DNA of 64,000 nucleotides from an uncultured Candidatus Saccharibacteria bacterium (lineage in GTDB: Bacteria; Patescibacteriota; Saccharimonadia; Saccharimonadales; Saccharimonadaceae): contig CALMAK010000021.1 in assembly GCA_937859515.1 (NCBI GenBank), forward strand, positions 186,001-250,000, read 5' to 3'. Positions 26,804-36,185 of the stretch are shown here, piece after piece. The notes below the pieces were generated by a model. That model searched no databases. It saw only the letters and a program-made list of their open reading frames with translations, and was not told the DNA's origin. Position 1 is the stretch's first letter. The number at the start of each line of letters is the position of its first letter. Position numbers and translations under genes: made by a program.

Positions 26804-27407
26804 CGAAAGACCCAATTCATGGTATGACTTTTTTGCCCCTGGCACAGATGTTCTGAAGAATGCACTTGATATTGAAGATCCTAAGGAATTAGAAAATGCC
26901 GAACGCACTCTATCGCAAGCTCGCCAGGCAGTTGGTGCTGATACCATTCCACGAACCTTTGATTTTGAGCATTTCAAAACGATTCACCTAAATCTTTTTC
27001 AGGATATTTACCCTGATTGGGCGGGAGAGGTTCGCCCGGTTGGTATCAGCAAAGGTGTTAACTTCACCGAGCCAGCCTTTATCGAGTCGTACGCCAATGA
27101 CACTTTTAGCAAACTGGCCGAAAAAGACTTTCTTCGACATCTTACACGCGAAGAATTTGCTGCCGAGGCCGCAGAGTTGCTGGGACACCTTAACGCAATT
27201 CACCCATTTCGTGAAGGCAATGGACGAACCCAGCGTGAATTCATACGACAGTTAGCCGATGAAGCTGGCTACGATTTTGACCTTTCTGGCGTCACTGCCG
27301 ATCAAAATAACGAGGCGAGCTACTTATCACTTGCCTACGGCGATGACTCGGGGCTGCATAAGATAATGGATGGCGCAATAAAAGAACGTGTCGCCAAAGC
27401 GGCGTAA
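26781..27407 (+). CDS. Fic-domain protein, probable AMPylating toxin
   Basis: 208 residues. The Fic signature HPFREGNGR begins at His141, complete with catalytic His, acidic Glu and Arg. Upstream are the DIYPDWAGEVRPVGISKG flap/target-binding region and FDFEHFKTIH. Class I Fic toxins such as VbhT/FicT transfer AMP to targets including gyrase and topoisomerase IV. The ATG at 26781 has AAGGA 8 nt upstream, and an upstream in-frame ATG at 26703 lies deep in the antitoxin gene. It is held by the VbhA-like antitoxin in cis. Confidence 0.9.
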   Translation: MGKKQATSERPNSWYDFFAPGTDVLKNALDIEDPKELENAERTLSQARQAVGADTIPRTFDFEHFKTIHLNLFQDIYPDWAGEVRPVGISKGVNFTEPAFIESYANDTFSKLAEKDFLRHLTREEFAAEAAELLGHLNAIHPFREGNGRTQREFIRQLADEAGYDFDLSGVTADQNNEASYLSLAYGDDSGLHKIMDGAIKERVAKAA

Positions 27408-27416
27408 CACGTTCTT
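27382..27416. terminator. Bidirectional terminator between fic and rny
   Basis: AAGAACGTGT and ACACGTTCTT with an inner CGCC/GGCG stem. The fic stop codon lies in the 3' arm. Confidence 0.65.
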
Positions 27417-27433
27417 CTCTGAAAGCCTTCTAA

Positions 27434-28924
27434 TTATTTGGCAAATTCAATTGCACGAGTTTCGCGGATTACATTTACCTTAATAGTACCTGGATACTGC
27501 ATGGTACTCTCGATTTTATTGGCAATATCACGTGCCAATTTAATTGCGCTGAGATCATCAACTGATTTATTGTTGACGATAACACGCACTTCACGGCCAG
27601 CACTGATTGCATATGCCTTATCGATACCATTAAAGCTGACGGCGATATTTTCAAGATCACGCATGCGCTCGGCAAAGTTCTCGGCACTGATGTTGCGCGC
27701 ACCTGGACGGGCAGCCGAGACAGCGTCAACCACGCGCACTACCAATGCTTCTGGAGTTGTCGCCTCAATATCATCGTGGTGCGCCTCGATGGCATGAACG
27801 ATAGCGTCACTTATGCCATGCTTGCGCGCCAGTTCGGCGCCAATATGGTGATGCTTGCCTTCAATTTTGTGCGTCACTGCCTTACCAACATCATGCAGTA
27901 GCGTTGCAATCTTTACTGTACGGACATCCGCGCCGACCTCTTCGGCAATCATACCAGCAATATGCGCCATCTCAGTGCTATGCATCAAGACATTTTGGCC
28001 ATAACTAGTGCGATACTTCAACTCACCCAATAGACGTAGCATCTCCTTTGGAACGCCAACCACACCGACCTCACGGGCAGCGTCTTCACCAGCACGGACA
28101 ACTTCTTTTTCAATTTGCTTCTCAGCCTTGGCGAATACTTCTTCGATGCGACCCGGATGAATACGACCGTCCTTCATCAGCATTTCAAGTCCCATACGGG
28201 CGACCTGACGACGAATCGGATCAAAGCTGGACAACACCACCATACCCGGAGTGTCATCAACCAAGAAGTCAACACCCGTAGCACGTTGCATCGCCTGAAT
28301 GTTACGGCCTTCTTTGCCAATAATGCGGCCTTTCATCTCATCATCAAGCAATTTAACGGCAGTCACGGTTCGCTCAGCTGTCACTTCGCTACTCATACGC
28401 TCCATAGCAGTCACAAGGATTTCCTGGGCACGCTCTTCAGCATCATCGGCGGCTTCACGTTGCAGCTTGGCAACCAGACCCGTCAGGTCATTCTTAATAT
28501 CACGCTCGGTCATCTGCATCAGCTTTTCAGCTGCGTCTTTCTTCTTGAGGCCAGCAATCTTCTCTAATTTTTCTTGCTGACGCGTGCGAATATCACGAAT
28601 TTCATTCTTTAGAGCCTCAACCTCATCCTCTTGGGCGCGCAGCTTTTCGGCACGCTTATCAAGCTCATCCAGCTTCCGATCAAGACTCGCCTCACGGTCT
28701 GCGAGGCGCCCCTCTGTTTTCTTCCACTCGCCGCGGCGTTCATTCTCAAGCTTTAATGCCTCATCCTTCGCCTTCAGTACAATGTCGCTCGCCTTTGTTT
28801 TAGCGGAGGCGATCTCTTTCTCAGCCTTTGTTTTACCGCTCGTTCCTTTATACCGATTATAGACAACTGCCCCTCCGGCACCACCAAAGATACCGATAAC
28901 TGCGGCAATAATTATTTCTACCAT
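27434..28924 (-). CDS. rny: Ribonuclease Y
   Basis: 496 residues. N-terminal membrane helix (about 2-22), a long coiled coil (about 30-190), a KH domain with IGKEGRNIQAMQRATGVD, and an HD domain with LHDVGKAV and the HH pair KHHHIGAE. RNase Y starts mRNA decay at the membrane. The ATG at 28924 was chosen: it follows GGAAGGAA and begins exactly at the membrane helix; an upstream in-frame start adds a non-hydrophobic tail. About 120 nt of leader is predicted from a TACACT box near 29060, and it holds an ACCAAG/CTTGGT hairpin. Confidence 0.95.
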   Translation of the reverse strand: MVEIIIAAVIGIFGGAGGAVVYNRYKGTSGKTKAEKEIASAKTKASDIVLKAKDEALKLENERRGEWKKTEGRLADREASLDRKLDELDKRAEKLRAQEDEVEALKNEIRDIRTRQQEKLEKIAGLKKKDAAEKLMQMTERDIKNDLTGLVAKLQREAADDAEERAQEILVTAMERMSSEVTAERTVTAVKLLDDEMKGRIIGKEGRNIQAMQRATGVDFLVDDTPGMVVLSSFDPIRRQVARMGLEMLMKDGRIHPGRIEEVFAKAEKQIEKEVVRAGEDAAREVGVVGVPKEMLRLLGELKYRTSYGQNVLMHSTEMAHIAGMIAEEVGADVRTVKIATLLHDVGKAVTHKIEGKHHHIGAELARKHGISDAIVHAIEAHHDDIEATTPEALVVRVVDAVSAARPGARNISAENFAERMRDLENIAVSFNGIDKAYAISAGREVRVIVNNKSVDDLSAIKLARDIANKIESTMQYPGTIKVNVIRETRAIEFAK

Positions 28925-29083
28925 GTTGTGTTCCTTCCTCGCCATACTCCACCAAGTGTTCGTCTTGGTGTCATACCGATAAATCGACGGATTAATCAAA
29001 AGTAGGCGAATGTATCAAAGTTGTTCAAATATTAGTCAGTTTGACTGTGTCTAGTGTAGCGCGTTTTCACTATCCCAGGCAAG

Positions 29084-29473
29084 CTATTTCCGTGGCTGCG
29101 TAATACGCGCATCGCCACCATACTCCGGCAGAACAATTGTGTCATCATTACCACGGATCAAGCGATCTATCGACCGCTGGCGCCATTCGTCACCAACTTC
29201 GCCAACAATCGGAATTTCGCGCGCCGAAGCAATTGTGTTTGCGACCGTCAAGCCAATCCGAAGCCCCGTAAAGCTTCCCGGACCGCGAAATACACCCAAT
29301 CCGTCAAGATCATCATACGTTATACCAGCATCCAAAAATATCTCGTCGATATAGACAAATATGTTTTTCGCCAACATGCGACCCGCATCCCATGTACGAT
29401 TAATCTGCTTGTCATCACTCGCTAGCGTCATGTGGCACTCTGGTGTTGATGTGTCGATAAGTAAATACGTCAT
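29084..29473 (-). CDS. tsaB: TsaB-like tRNA threonylcarbamoyladenosine protein, short form
   Basis: 129 residues. LLIDTSTPE at the N-terminus and GPGSFTGLRIGLTVAN are the TsaB/ASKHA signature. TsaB scaffolds TsaD and TsaE in t6A formation. Usual length is about 220 residues, so only the first ASKHA half plus a tail is present; the TsaD-contact surface lies mostly in this half. Start overlaps the end of tsaE. Confidence 0.8.
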   Translation of the reverse strand: MTYLLIDTSTPECHMTLASDDKQINRTWDAGRMLAKNIFVYIDEIFLDAGITYDDLDGLGVFRGPGSFTGLRIGLTVANTIASAREIPIVGEVGDEWRQRSIDRLIRGNDDTIVLPEYGGDARITQPRK

Positions 29474-29898
29474 AGTATCACACCCTCAACCGACACGCGG
29501 CGAGTCGATTCATCAGTCGCCACAATAGCAATTCGAATATGGCCCTCAGGCAAAATATCGTTGACAATCTCGGCCCATTCGACAATCGTCACGACGTCAG
29601 TATCGTTGGTCACCTCTGACAACTCATCAGCCATAATACCTGGGTCTGTCAGACGATAAAAATCATAGTGCGCCAACACTATACCAGGCTGCGCTGTCTG
29701 ATACGTACGACTAATAGTAAAGCTTGGACTTTGTACCGCCTCATCAACACCAAGACCGACGGCGATTCCTTTTGTAAGAGTGGTCTTGCCTGCGCCAACA
29801 TCACCAACTAACTCGACAACTTCACCACCATGCAGCTGCTGACCAATAGTCTGGCCAAGTTTGCGCATTTCAAATTCCGATGTGATTTCTCTCTCCAT
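29470..29898 (-). CDS. tsaE: tRNA threonylcarbamoyladenosine ATPase TsaE
   Basis: 142 residues. P-loop GDVGAGKTT, FTISRTYQ and HYDFYRLTDPG are TsaE motifs. The ATPase regenerates the TsaBD complex in t6A synthesis. It is translated ahead of tsaB with a 4-bp overlap. TACAAT lies 9 nt before the ATG. Confidence 0.9.
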   Translation of the reverse strand: MEREITSEFEMRKLGQTIGQQLHGGEVVELVGDVGAGKTTLTKGIAVGLGVDEAVQSPSFTISRTYQTAQPGIVLAHYDFYRLTDPGIMADELSEVTNDTDVVTIVEWAEIVNDILPEGHIRIAIVATDESTRRVSVEGVIL

Positions 29899-29984
29899 TT
29901 CTTCTTCATTGTACCACTTACAGATAGGTGCGAAAACGCGCTACTAGTTTTTTACTATTTAGGCTACAATAGAACGTAAGCATT

Positions 29985-31769
29985 ATGCGTATTTCAGATA
30001 CTATTGTTGAAAAGCTCCTTCTTAAGGATAATGTCGCAACGCCCGAGGCACTTGCGTCGTTTAAGGATGAAGCAAAACAATCAAAGCGCTCGTTGCAACA
30101 GACTGTCATTGAAAACGACGTTATCAGTGACAAAGATCTTATTAAGGCGTTTTCAGAATACGCACATATTCCCTACATCGAACTTGATGCACGCGATATT
30201 ACCTCTGACGTTCTGAACAAAATCCCAGAGCGTGTTGCGCGTCAATATAATGCCGTTCTGTTTAAAATTGATGAAGACGGAACTCACCATCTTGCGATGG
30301 AAGATCCTGACGATGTTTTGGCTGTCAACTTCCTCGAAAAAGAAATTGGACAAAACACCAAGATTTATATTGCTCAGCGCAGCAATATTATCGAAGTTCT
30401 CGAAAATTATCGTGGCGATGTTAACGCCGAGCTAAAAGAAGTTATTGACATTCAGCGTGAAGACAACACTGAAAACCAGGATGTATCCGAAGCTGAAATC
30501 GCCGAAGACTCACCGATTGCACAAACCGTCAATCTCCTCCTCGAATACGCAATCAAAAGTAACGCGAGCGATATTCACATTGAACCGCGTGAAGAATTCG
30601 TGCAAATTCGCTACCGCATCGATGGTGTACTGAAGGAAGTAAACCGCTTGCCAAAAAATGTTCTCGGCGCGCTGGTGAGCCGCATCAAAATTCTCTCCAA
30701 TCTCAAAATTGACGAGCGGCGCGTTCCACAGGATGGTCGATTCAAGATCCGCGTTGGCGGCAAACAATACGCCCTCCGTGTCAGCACTCTCCCAATTGCC
30801 GATGGCGAGAAGATCGTTATGCGTATCCTCGATGAAAGCAACCGCAGCATCACACTTAGCGAGCTGGGCTATTGGGGACACTCAATTACTACCATGAACG
30901 AGGCTATCGTCCAGCCAAACGGTATGATTCTTGTGACCGGTCCAACCGGTAGCGGTAAATCGACGAGCCTATTCTCTGTCTTATCAATGCTCAACACCCC
31001 TGATGTTAATATTTCAACCATCGAAGACCCTGTTGAGTACAAGATTCCTGGCGTAAACCAAACTCAGACCAACAGTAAGGCTGGCATGACCTTCGCCAAC
31101 GGTCTTCGTGCGCTTCTGCGTCAAGACCCAAATATCATCATGGTTGGTGAGATCCGTGACGGAGAAACCGCCAACTTGGGCGTGCAAGCCGCCCTTACAG
31201 GGCACCTTGTGTTTAGTACGTTGCACACCAACAATGCTGCTACGACCCTCCCTCGTCTTCTTGATATGGAGATCGAGCCCTTCCTTATCGCCAGTACCGT
31301 TAAGGCCATTGTTGGTCAGCGCCTCGTCAGGCGCCTGGCACGATCATCACGTATTAGTTATGAGCCGACAGATGAAGAGAAGCAGGCCGTTCTTGCTCTC
31401 TTTAGCCTCAAAGAAGGCGAGTCATTTGAGCGTATTCATGAACTAGAAAAAGCAGCAGCCGAAGCAGGCATTGGTGGTGATGCGCCACTTAGTACCGACA
31501 AGGACGGTATTAGGACCTTATGGAAGGCCGATACCGAGGATAACGAAGACGGTGCGCACGCAGGATTCAAGGGACGCGTTGGTATCTATGAAGTACTTGG
31601 TAACACACTTGCTATCCAGAAATTAATTATGGCAGGCGCAACCGCAAATGAGATACAAGATCAGGCAATTGAAGACGGAATGATGACCATGCAGCTTGAT
31701 GGTGTTATTAAGGCGCTTCGCGGTGAGACAACCATTGAAGAAGTGCTTCGTGTCACGAGGGAGCAATAA
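29985..31769 (+). CDS. pilB: Type IV pilus assembly ATPase PilB
   Basis: 594 residues. An N-terminal MshEN-like domain (about 1-140), then the GspE/PilB ATPase: DIHIEP Asp box, Walker A GPTGSGKST near residue 318, Walker B IIMVGEIRDGETA and a His box (FSTLHTNNA). It powers pilus extension. The tetracysteine zinc motif found in many GspE/PilB proteins is not present between Walker B and the C-terminus. First gene of the pilus run. Confidence 0.95.
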   Translation: MRISDTIVEKLLLKDNVATPEALASFKDEAKQSKRSLQQTVIENDVISDKDLIKAFSEYAHIPYIELDARDITSDVLNKIPERVARQYNAVLFKIDEDGTHHLAMEDPDDVLAVNFLEKEIGQNTKIYIAQRSNIIEVLENYRGDVNAELKEVIDIQREDNTENQDVSEAEIAEDSPIAQTVNLLLEYAIKSNASDIHIEPREEFVQIRYRIDGVLKEVNRLPKNVLGALVSRIKILSNLKIDERRVPQDGRFKIRVGGKQYALRVSTLPIADGEKIVMRILDESNRSITLSELGYWGHSITTMNEAIVQPNGMILVTGPTGSGKSTSLFSVLSMLNTPDVNISTIEDPVEYKIPGVNQTQTNSKAGMTFANGLRALLRQDPNIIMVGEIRDGETANLGVQAALTGHLVFSTLHTNNAATTLPRLLDMEIEPFLIASTVKAIVGQRLVRRLARSSRISYEPTDEEKQAVLALFSLKEGESFERIHELEKAAAEAGIGGDAPLSTDKDGIRTLWKADTEDNEDGAHAGFKGRVGIYEVLGNTLAIQKLIMAGATANEIQDQAIEDGMMTMQLDGVIKALRGETTIEEVLRVTREQ

Positions 31770-31772
31770 TCC

Positions 31773-32993
31773 ATGGCGAAATATTCGTTTGTTGCAACCG
31801 ATTCGCATAATAACGTCGTGAACGGATCTGTGGACATGGCAGATCGCGCGGCAGTGATGAGCGCTCTCAGAAAGCAAGGGCTCCGACCGCTATCAATAAA
31901 GGACGGCGTAAAAAAATCCGCACTATCGTTGTCATTTGGCAAGGGAAAAGTTAAGTCTGACGCTCTAGTGATGTTTACAAGGCAACTAAGTGCCATGGTG
32001 GGCGCAGGCGTTCCGCTACTCCGTGCACTAGGATCACTCGAAGCGCACTCGGAGAGTCAAGCATTAAAGAAGATACTTGGTGACATCATCAAAGACGTCG
32101 AAGGAGGTGCACCGCTTGCCAATGCCCTTGAAAAACACAAATCAACCTTTAGTGATGTCTACGTTAATATGGTACGCGCTGGAGAAGCGGCCGGTATCTT
32201 GGATGATATCCTTAAGCGCCTCGCAATGCAGCAAGAAAAAAGTGCCTCGATGCGTAAAAAAATTAAAAGTGCCATGACCTATCCAATGGTCTTGATGTTT
32301 ATTACCGTTGGCGCCTTCTTCGGTCTCATGATTTTTGTTATTCCGCAGATTGGTGCCATCATCAAGGATATGGGTGGCCCCGATGCCGAACTCCCTCTTT
32401 TGACGCGGATTATGCTTGACATTAGTGCGGCAATCATTAGCTACTGGTATATTGTATTTCCTATTCTGGGAGCACTCGTATATGCCGTTATGCGATACAT
32501 TAAAACACCGAAAGGTAAACGTCTTTTCCATAAATTTGCGTTAAAATTCCCAGGGGTCGGCGGTATCGTACAAAAAGTGGCAGTTGCGAGGTTTACGCGA
32601 ACCTTCTCTGCACTTATGGGTGCCGGTGTGGCTGTCCTTGAGGCACTCGCAGTCACTTCACGTGCCGTCGGTAATTCAATTTATGAAGAAGCTATTTTGC
32701 AAGCCTCCGAAGAAGTGAAGAATGGCAGGCCACTATCAGAAGTCATCGAAGCAAATCCCCTATTTCCTGCAATTGTCGCCCAGATGCTCTCAGTTGGAGA
32801 AGAGACTGGTCAAACTGACACCGTCCTCGTAAAGGTTGCTGATTTCTATGAAGAAGAGGTCGACGTTGCCATTGACGGCATCAGCTCGGTTATTGAACCA
32901 GTTATGATCGTATTTATGGGTGGTATGGTAGGTGTAATCGCCGCCAGCGTGATGATGCCAATCGCTGGTCTTTCGCAGAATATTAAGGAATAA
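31773..32993 (+). CDS. pilC: Type IV pilus inner-membrane platform protein PilC
   Basis: 406 residues: a short N-terminal cytoplasmic region and two GspF domains, each followed by helices (about 165-190, 215-240 and 370-395). The SAMVGAGVPLLRALGSL and SALMGAGVAVLEALAVT repeats mark the two halves. It anchors the pilus motor in the membrane. Starts 3 bp after pilB. Confidence 0.95.
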   Translation: MAKYSFVATDSHNNVVNGSVDMADRAAVMSALRKQGLRPLSIKDGVKKSALSLSFGKGKVKSDALVMFTRQLSAMVGAGVPLLRALGSLEAHSESQALKKILGDIIKDVEGGAPLANALEKHKSTFSDVYVNMVRAGEAAGILDDILKRLAMQQEKSASMRKKIKSAMTYPMVLMFITVGAFFGLMIFVIPQIGAIIKDMGGPDAELPLLTRIMLDISAAIISYWYIVFPILGALVYAVMRYIKTPKGKRLFHKFALKFPGVGGIVQKVAVARFTRTFSALMGAGVAVLEALAVTSRAVGNSIYEEAILQASEEVKNGRPLSEVIEANPLFPAIVAQMLSVGEETGQTDTVLVKVADFYEEEVDVAIDGISSVIEPVMIVFMGGMVGVIAASVMMPIAGLSQNIKE

Positions 32994-33052
32994 TTATTCT
33001 GATATACAAAAACAGTTATGGTATAATTACTGAAGACATATAGAGTGGGCAC

Positions 33053-34108
33053 ATGGCAAAATTATTCTTTAAAGATAAACCAATCATCGGAATCGATATC
33101 AGCAACACTGGAATTAAGGTGATGGCTATTGATGCTAAGCGATGGCTCGTTACTGGGTACGGATCTGTCGACCTCGACCCTACCAAAGTGAAGGAGTCCC
33201 TTGACGGTGATGGCACATACCTTATTGAAAATCTTAGCTCACTTCTCAAAGAAAAAATCGTCGGCGCACTTCCTAGCAACCATGCCATTATTGCTATCCC
33301 AACCTCCCGGACCTACTCGCGCACCTTTACGGCCCCGACGAGTGTCGAGCCTATCCTTGAGGACGCAGTACTCACCGAAGCAGATCAATATATTCCTATT
33401 CCTTCAAACTCACTTTATATTGATCATGAAATAGTTGAGCGCAGCAAGGATGACCTTACCGTTCTTATGAGTGCTGTCAGCCAGCCCGTTGTTGATAGTA
33501 TCCTTCACGTTGTCACCGAGGCTGGCCTGCGACCTGTACTTATCGAACCAAGCATCAGTGCTGTTGCGCGCCTCCTCACCGCCACAGAAGACGGACATCT
33601 TCCGACCGTTATCGTTGATGTTGGTCCTGCGGGCACCGATATCGCTATCCTTGATGGCGGTGTTATTCGCGTCACCGGTAGTGTCTCCGTGGGTGGCAAC
33701 ACACTGACGCTTGCTATTGCAAAGAAACTTAACATATCACTTGAAAACGCACATCAGCTTAAGGTGCTCAACGGCCTCAACTCAGGCCCTCGTCAGCAAA
33801 AAATTGTCAGCGCACTCGAGCCAAGCCTCGAACGTATTACAACGGAAGTCGAAAAAATTATGCGCTATTATAACGAACGTATCAACGAAGAGCATAAACT
33901 CGAACAGCTCCTTGTTGTCGGAAGCGGCAGTAACGTTCCTGGTATTGGTGAGTACTTCACCAATAAGCTCGTCATGCCAGCTCGTGTTGCTAGCCCGTGG
34001 CAGCGACTTGACTTCGGCAAACTCCCCGAACCTGCCCGCCAATTCCGTCCCCGCTATATTACTGTTGCCGGGCTTGCTATTGTCGCTCCAGAGGAAGCTA
34101 GAAAGTGA
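33053..34108 (+). CDS. pilM: Type IV pilus assembly protein PilM
   Basis: 351 residues, actin-like fold. IIGIDISNTGIKVMAI phosphate-1 loop, VIVDVGPAGTDIAIL and the VSVGGNTLT segment. It forms a cytoplasmic ring that binds PilN. A TATAAT at 33022-33027 gives this and the following genes their own promoter. Confidence 0.9.
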   Translation: MAKLFFKDKPIIGIDISNTGIKVMAIDAKRWLVTGYGSVDLDPTKVKESLDGDGTYLIENLSSLLKEKIVGALPSNHAIIAIPTSRTYSRTFTAPTSVEPILEDAVLTEADQYIPIPSNSLYIDHEIVERSKDDLTVLMSAVSQPVVDSILHVVTEAGLRPVLIEPSISAVARLLTATEDGHLPTVIVDVGPAGTDIAILDGGVIRVTGSVSVGGNTLTLAIAKKLNISLENAHQLKVLNGLNSGPRQQKIVSALEPSLERITTEVEKIMRYYNERINEEHKLEQLLVVGSGSNVPGIGEYFTNKLVMPARVASPWQRLDFGKLPEPARQFRPRYITVAGLAIVAPEEARK

Positions 34109-34656
34109 TGATCAACCTTCTTCCACGAGAACAGCAAAAAGAAATTAATGCAGCAAGCGCTAATACTCTTTTGTTGCGCTATCTTATTCTGCTCGTTGGT
34201 GCGACGGTATTTCTACTTGGCGCACTAGGTGTCACCTATTTCTCGCTCGCCTCATCTGCCCGTCAAGCCGATACCACCAAAGAGCAAAACGAACGTGCTG
34301 CAGTTGGCTATCAAGAGACGCAGACAGCCGCCAACACCCTTCGTTCAGAGCTATCATCTGCCAAATCACTCTTTGATAAAGAGATTCGCTATTCGAAGGT
34401 TCTTCTCCACCTATCGTCACTTCTCCCTGAAGGGACTTCAATTAGCGAGTTCTCACTTGATAACGAATCATTCTCACAGCCCATTACGCTGTCTATTCGT
34501 ATCAGCGGCAAAGAACAAGCCCAGTTACTCGAACAAAACTTTAAGGCATCTCCTTATATCACAAATGCATCACTTGGTAACATCAAAGTAAGTAACGATG
34601 GTTCAGGGTATATTGCCGACCTCGTCTTCACCTTTACTAGGAGTGCTGCACAATGA
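34105..34656 (+). CDS. pilN: Type IV pilus assembly protein PilN
   Basis: 183 residues. Begins MINLLPREQQKEIN, the INLLP motif that binds PilM. One helix (about 27-50), a coiled coil and a small ferredoxin-like domain. ATGA overlap with pilM. Confidence 0.9.
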   Translation: MMINLLPREQQKEINAASANTLLLRYLILLVGATVFLLGALGVTYFSLASSARQADTTKEQNERAAVGYQETQTAANTLRSELSSAKSLFDKEIRYSKVLLHLSSLLPEGTSISEFSLDNESFSQPITLSIRISGKEQAQLLEQNFKASPYITNASLGNIKVSNDGSGYIADLVFTFTRSAAQ

Positions 34657-35243
34657 AAACAACCAATCTAAAATCGATCACCGCAGTTAAATTTCGCCTA
34701 GTACTCATCGTTCTTATGTCGTTCGTTGTTATCTTGATGATTGGTCTATTCTTTTTCGGATACCGATACATGCAATCAGTGAGTCAGGAAACTGCCAAAC
34801 GCCAGGCTGATGCCAGCGCCTCTGAAGATAGCATCGGTACCCTCAAGCGACTGCAGGTGCAACTTAAGACACTTGATGGTCTTAGCGAAAAGCTTTCTAC
34901 CCTGCGCTCATCAGATACCCTGCCGCAATTTGAGACCGAACGAAGTCTTCGCGCCATTACTGCCCAATTGGGTCTTGGTATTCGTGACGTAGAATTTATC
35001 GACAGTAGTGCCGCCACAGGCTCTACCGATTCAGCAACTCCCGCTGCCACATCAACAGATCGTAGTTCAAAAATCTCATTCCAGTTTAATCGGCCGCTCA
35101 CCTACGATGAACTTGTTCACTTCCTTGATGCAATCGAAACAAGCATACCAAAGCTAACTCTCCAAGGCGTAACGATTCCAACTGGATCAACCCGTAGCTC
35201 AATTGAACTTGGCACACTAACCCTTGAAATGGCGACAAATTAG
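34653..35243 (+). CDS. PilO-like type IV pilus assembly protein
   Basis: 196 residues: helix at about 18-40, a coiled coil (about 45-95) and a beta-rich C-terminal domain, the PilO arrangement. Identity rests on position after pilM-pilN and topology. ATGA overlap with pilN. A Thr/Ser-rich linker lies near residues 115-140. Confidence 0.7.
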   Translation: MKTTNLKSITAVKFRLVLIVLMSFVVILMIGLFFFGYRYMQSVSQETAKRQADASASEDSIGTLKRLQVQLKTLDGLSEKLSTLRSSDTLPQFETERSLRAITAQLGLGIRDVEFIDSSAATGSTDSATPAATSTDRSSKISFQFNRPLTYDELVHFLDAIETSIPKLTLQGVTIPTGSTRSSIELGTLTLEMATN

Positions 35244-35252
35244 GAGGTCAAA

Positions 35253-35552
35253 ATGGCAAAGAAACAAACCTCTCACAAAAAAGGTAAACCGATGTCAATC
35301 AGTGCGTTCTTTAGTCGATTCCATGCGGTAATATTCTTCGTGGTCGTCTGCGGTGCGCTTACCGTCGCCATCTACATGCTTAGTACCATCATTACTGGAT
35401 CTTCGACTCTTACTGATTACACACCTCCATCAACAAATGCCACCTTTGATACCGAAACGATTAATCGTGTCAATGAGTTACGCGACCTTGACACTCCCCC
35501 CAAGCCGCTTGAGCTGCCATCAGATGCGCGCACTGACCCATTTGCAGGGTAG
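35253..35552 (+). CDS. Single-pass membrane protein of the pilus locus
   Basis: 99 residues: a Lys-rich start, one helix at about 28-50, then a Pro/Thr-rich extracytoplasmic tail. It follows pilO by 9 bp with AGGAGGT at its ribosome site, so it belongs to the same unit. Position recalls PilP, but no lipobox or HQ domain is visible. Function unknown. Confidence 0.6.
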   Translation: MAKKQTSHKKGKPMSISAFFSRFHAVIFFVVVCGALTVAIYMLSTIITGSSTLTDYTPPSTNATFDTETINRVNELRDLDTPPKPLELPSDARTDPFAG

Positions 35553-35597
35553 GTCAATACCTTTGACGCGCCGTTAAAAACTGCTTATACTAAGAGC

Positions 35598-36185
35598 ATG
35601 TTACTACTTGGCGACCGACTACTTGGCACTCCTGTAATGAGCCTACAGGTCGGCGTTAAAGTAGCTGAAACTATTGAGCCCGTGATTGATCCACGAGATC
35701 TTATCATTGTTGCGTATGAGGTTGATGGACCACTGCTTGAAACACACCCAAAGTTTATTCGTATTGCCGATATTCGCGAGTTAAGTGATATTGGGATGAT
35801 CATAGACAGCAGCGACGAGCTGGTCGAGCTTGATGACGTAATCAAGATTAAAGAAATTCGTGGCCTTAGCTTTAAGTTAATAGGTATGAAGGTCGTTGAC
35901 GAACGCGGTCGTCGTCTCGGCAAGGTTGAAGATTATATTGTTGATACCGATAACTTTGTGATTCAACAGCTATCAGTTAAAGGTGGGATTATTAACAGCC
36001 TCTCAAGCACGGGACACCTTATCAATCGTTCACAAATTACTGAAATCAGCGATACCATTATTACTGTTAAGAGCACCGAGGCAAAGCTCACCTCCCTTGA
36101 GACAAAAGGCGACATCCATCGCACTTATAATAATCCATTCCGCAAACCAACAAGTACCCAGCCAGAAACAACTACCGTTGACTAA
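35598..36185 (+). CDS. Protein with two PRC-barrel-like domains
   Basis: 195 residues. LLLGDRLLGTPVMSLQ at the N-terminus and GMKVVDERGRRLGKVEDYIVD near residue 95 are PRC-barrel beta patterns, one per half. PRC-barrels occur in RimM and photosynthetic reaction centre H and bind RNA or protein. The C-terminal tail is Thr/Pro-rich. Leaderless type: TATACT (35586-35591) ends 6 nt before the ATG. Confidence 0.75.
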   Translation: MLLLGDRLLGTPVMSLQVGVKVAETIEPVIDPRDLIIVAYEVDGPLLETHPKFIRIADIRELSDIGMIIDSSDELVELDDVIKIKEIRGLSFKLIGMKVVDERGRRLGKVEDYIVDTDNFVIQQLSVKGGIINSLSSTGHLINRSQITEISDTIITVKSTEAKLTSLETKGDIHRTYNNPFRKPTSTQPETTTVD

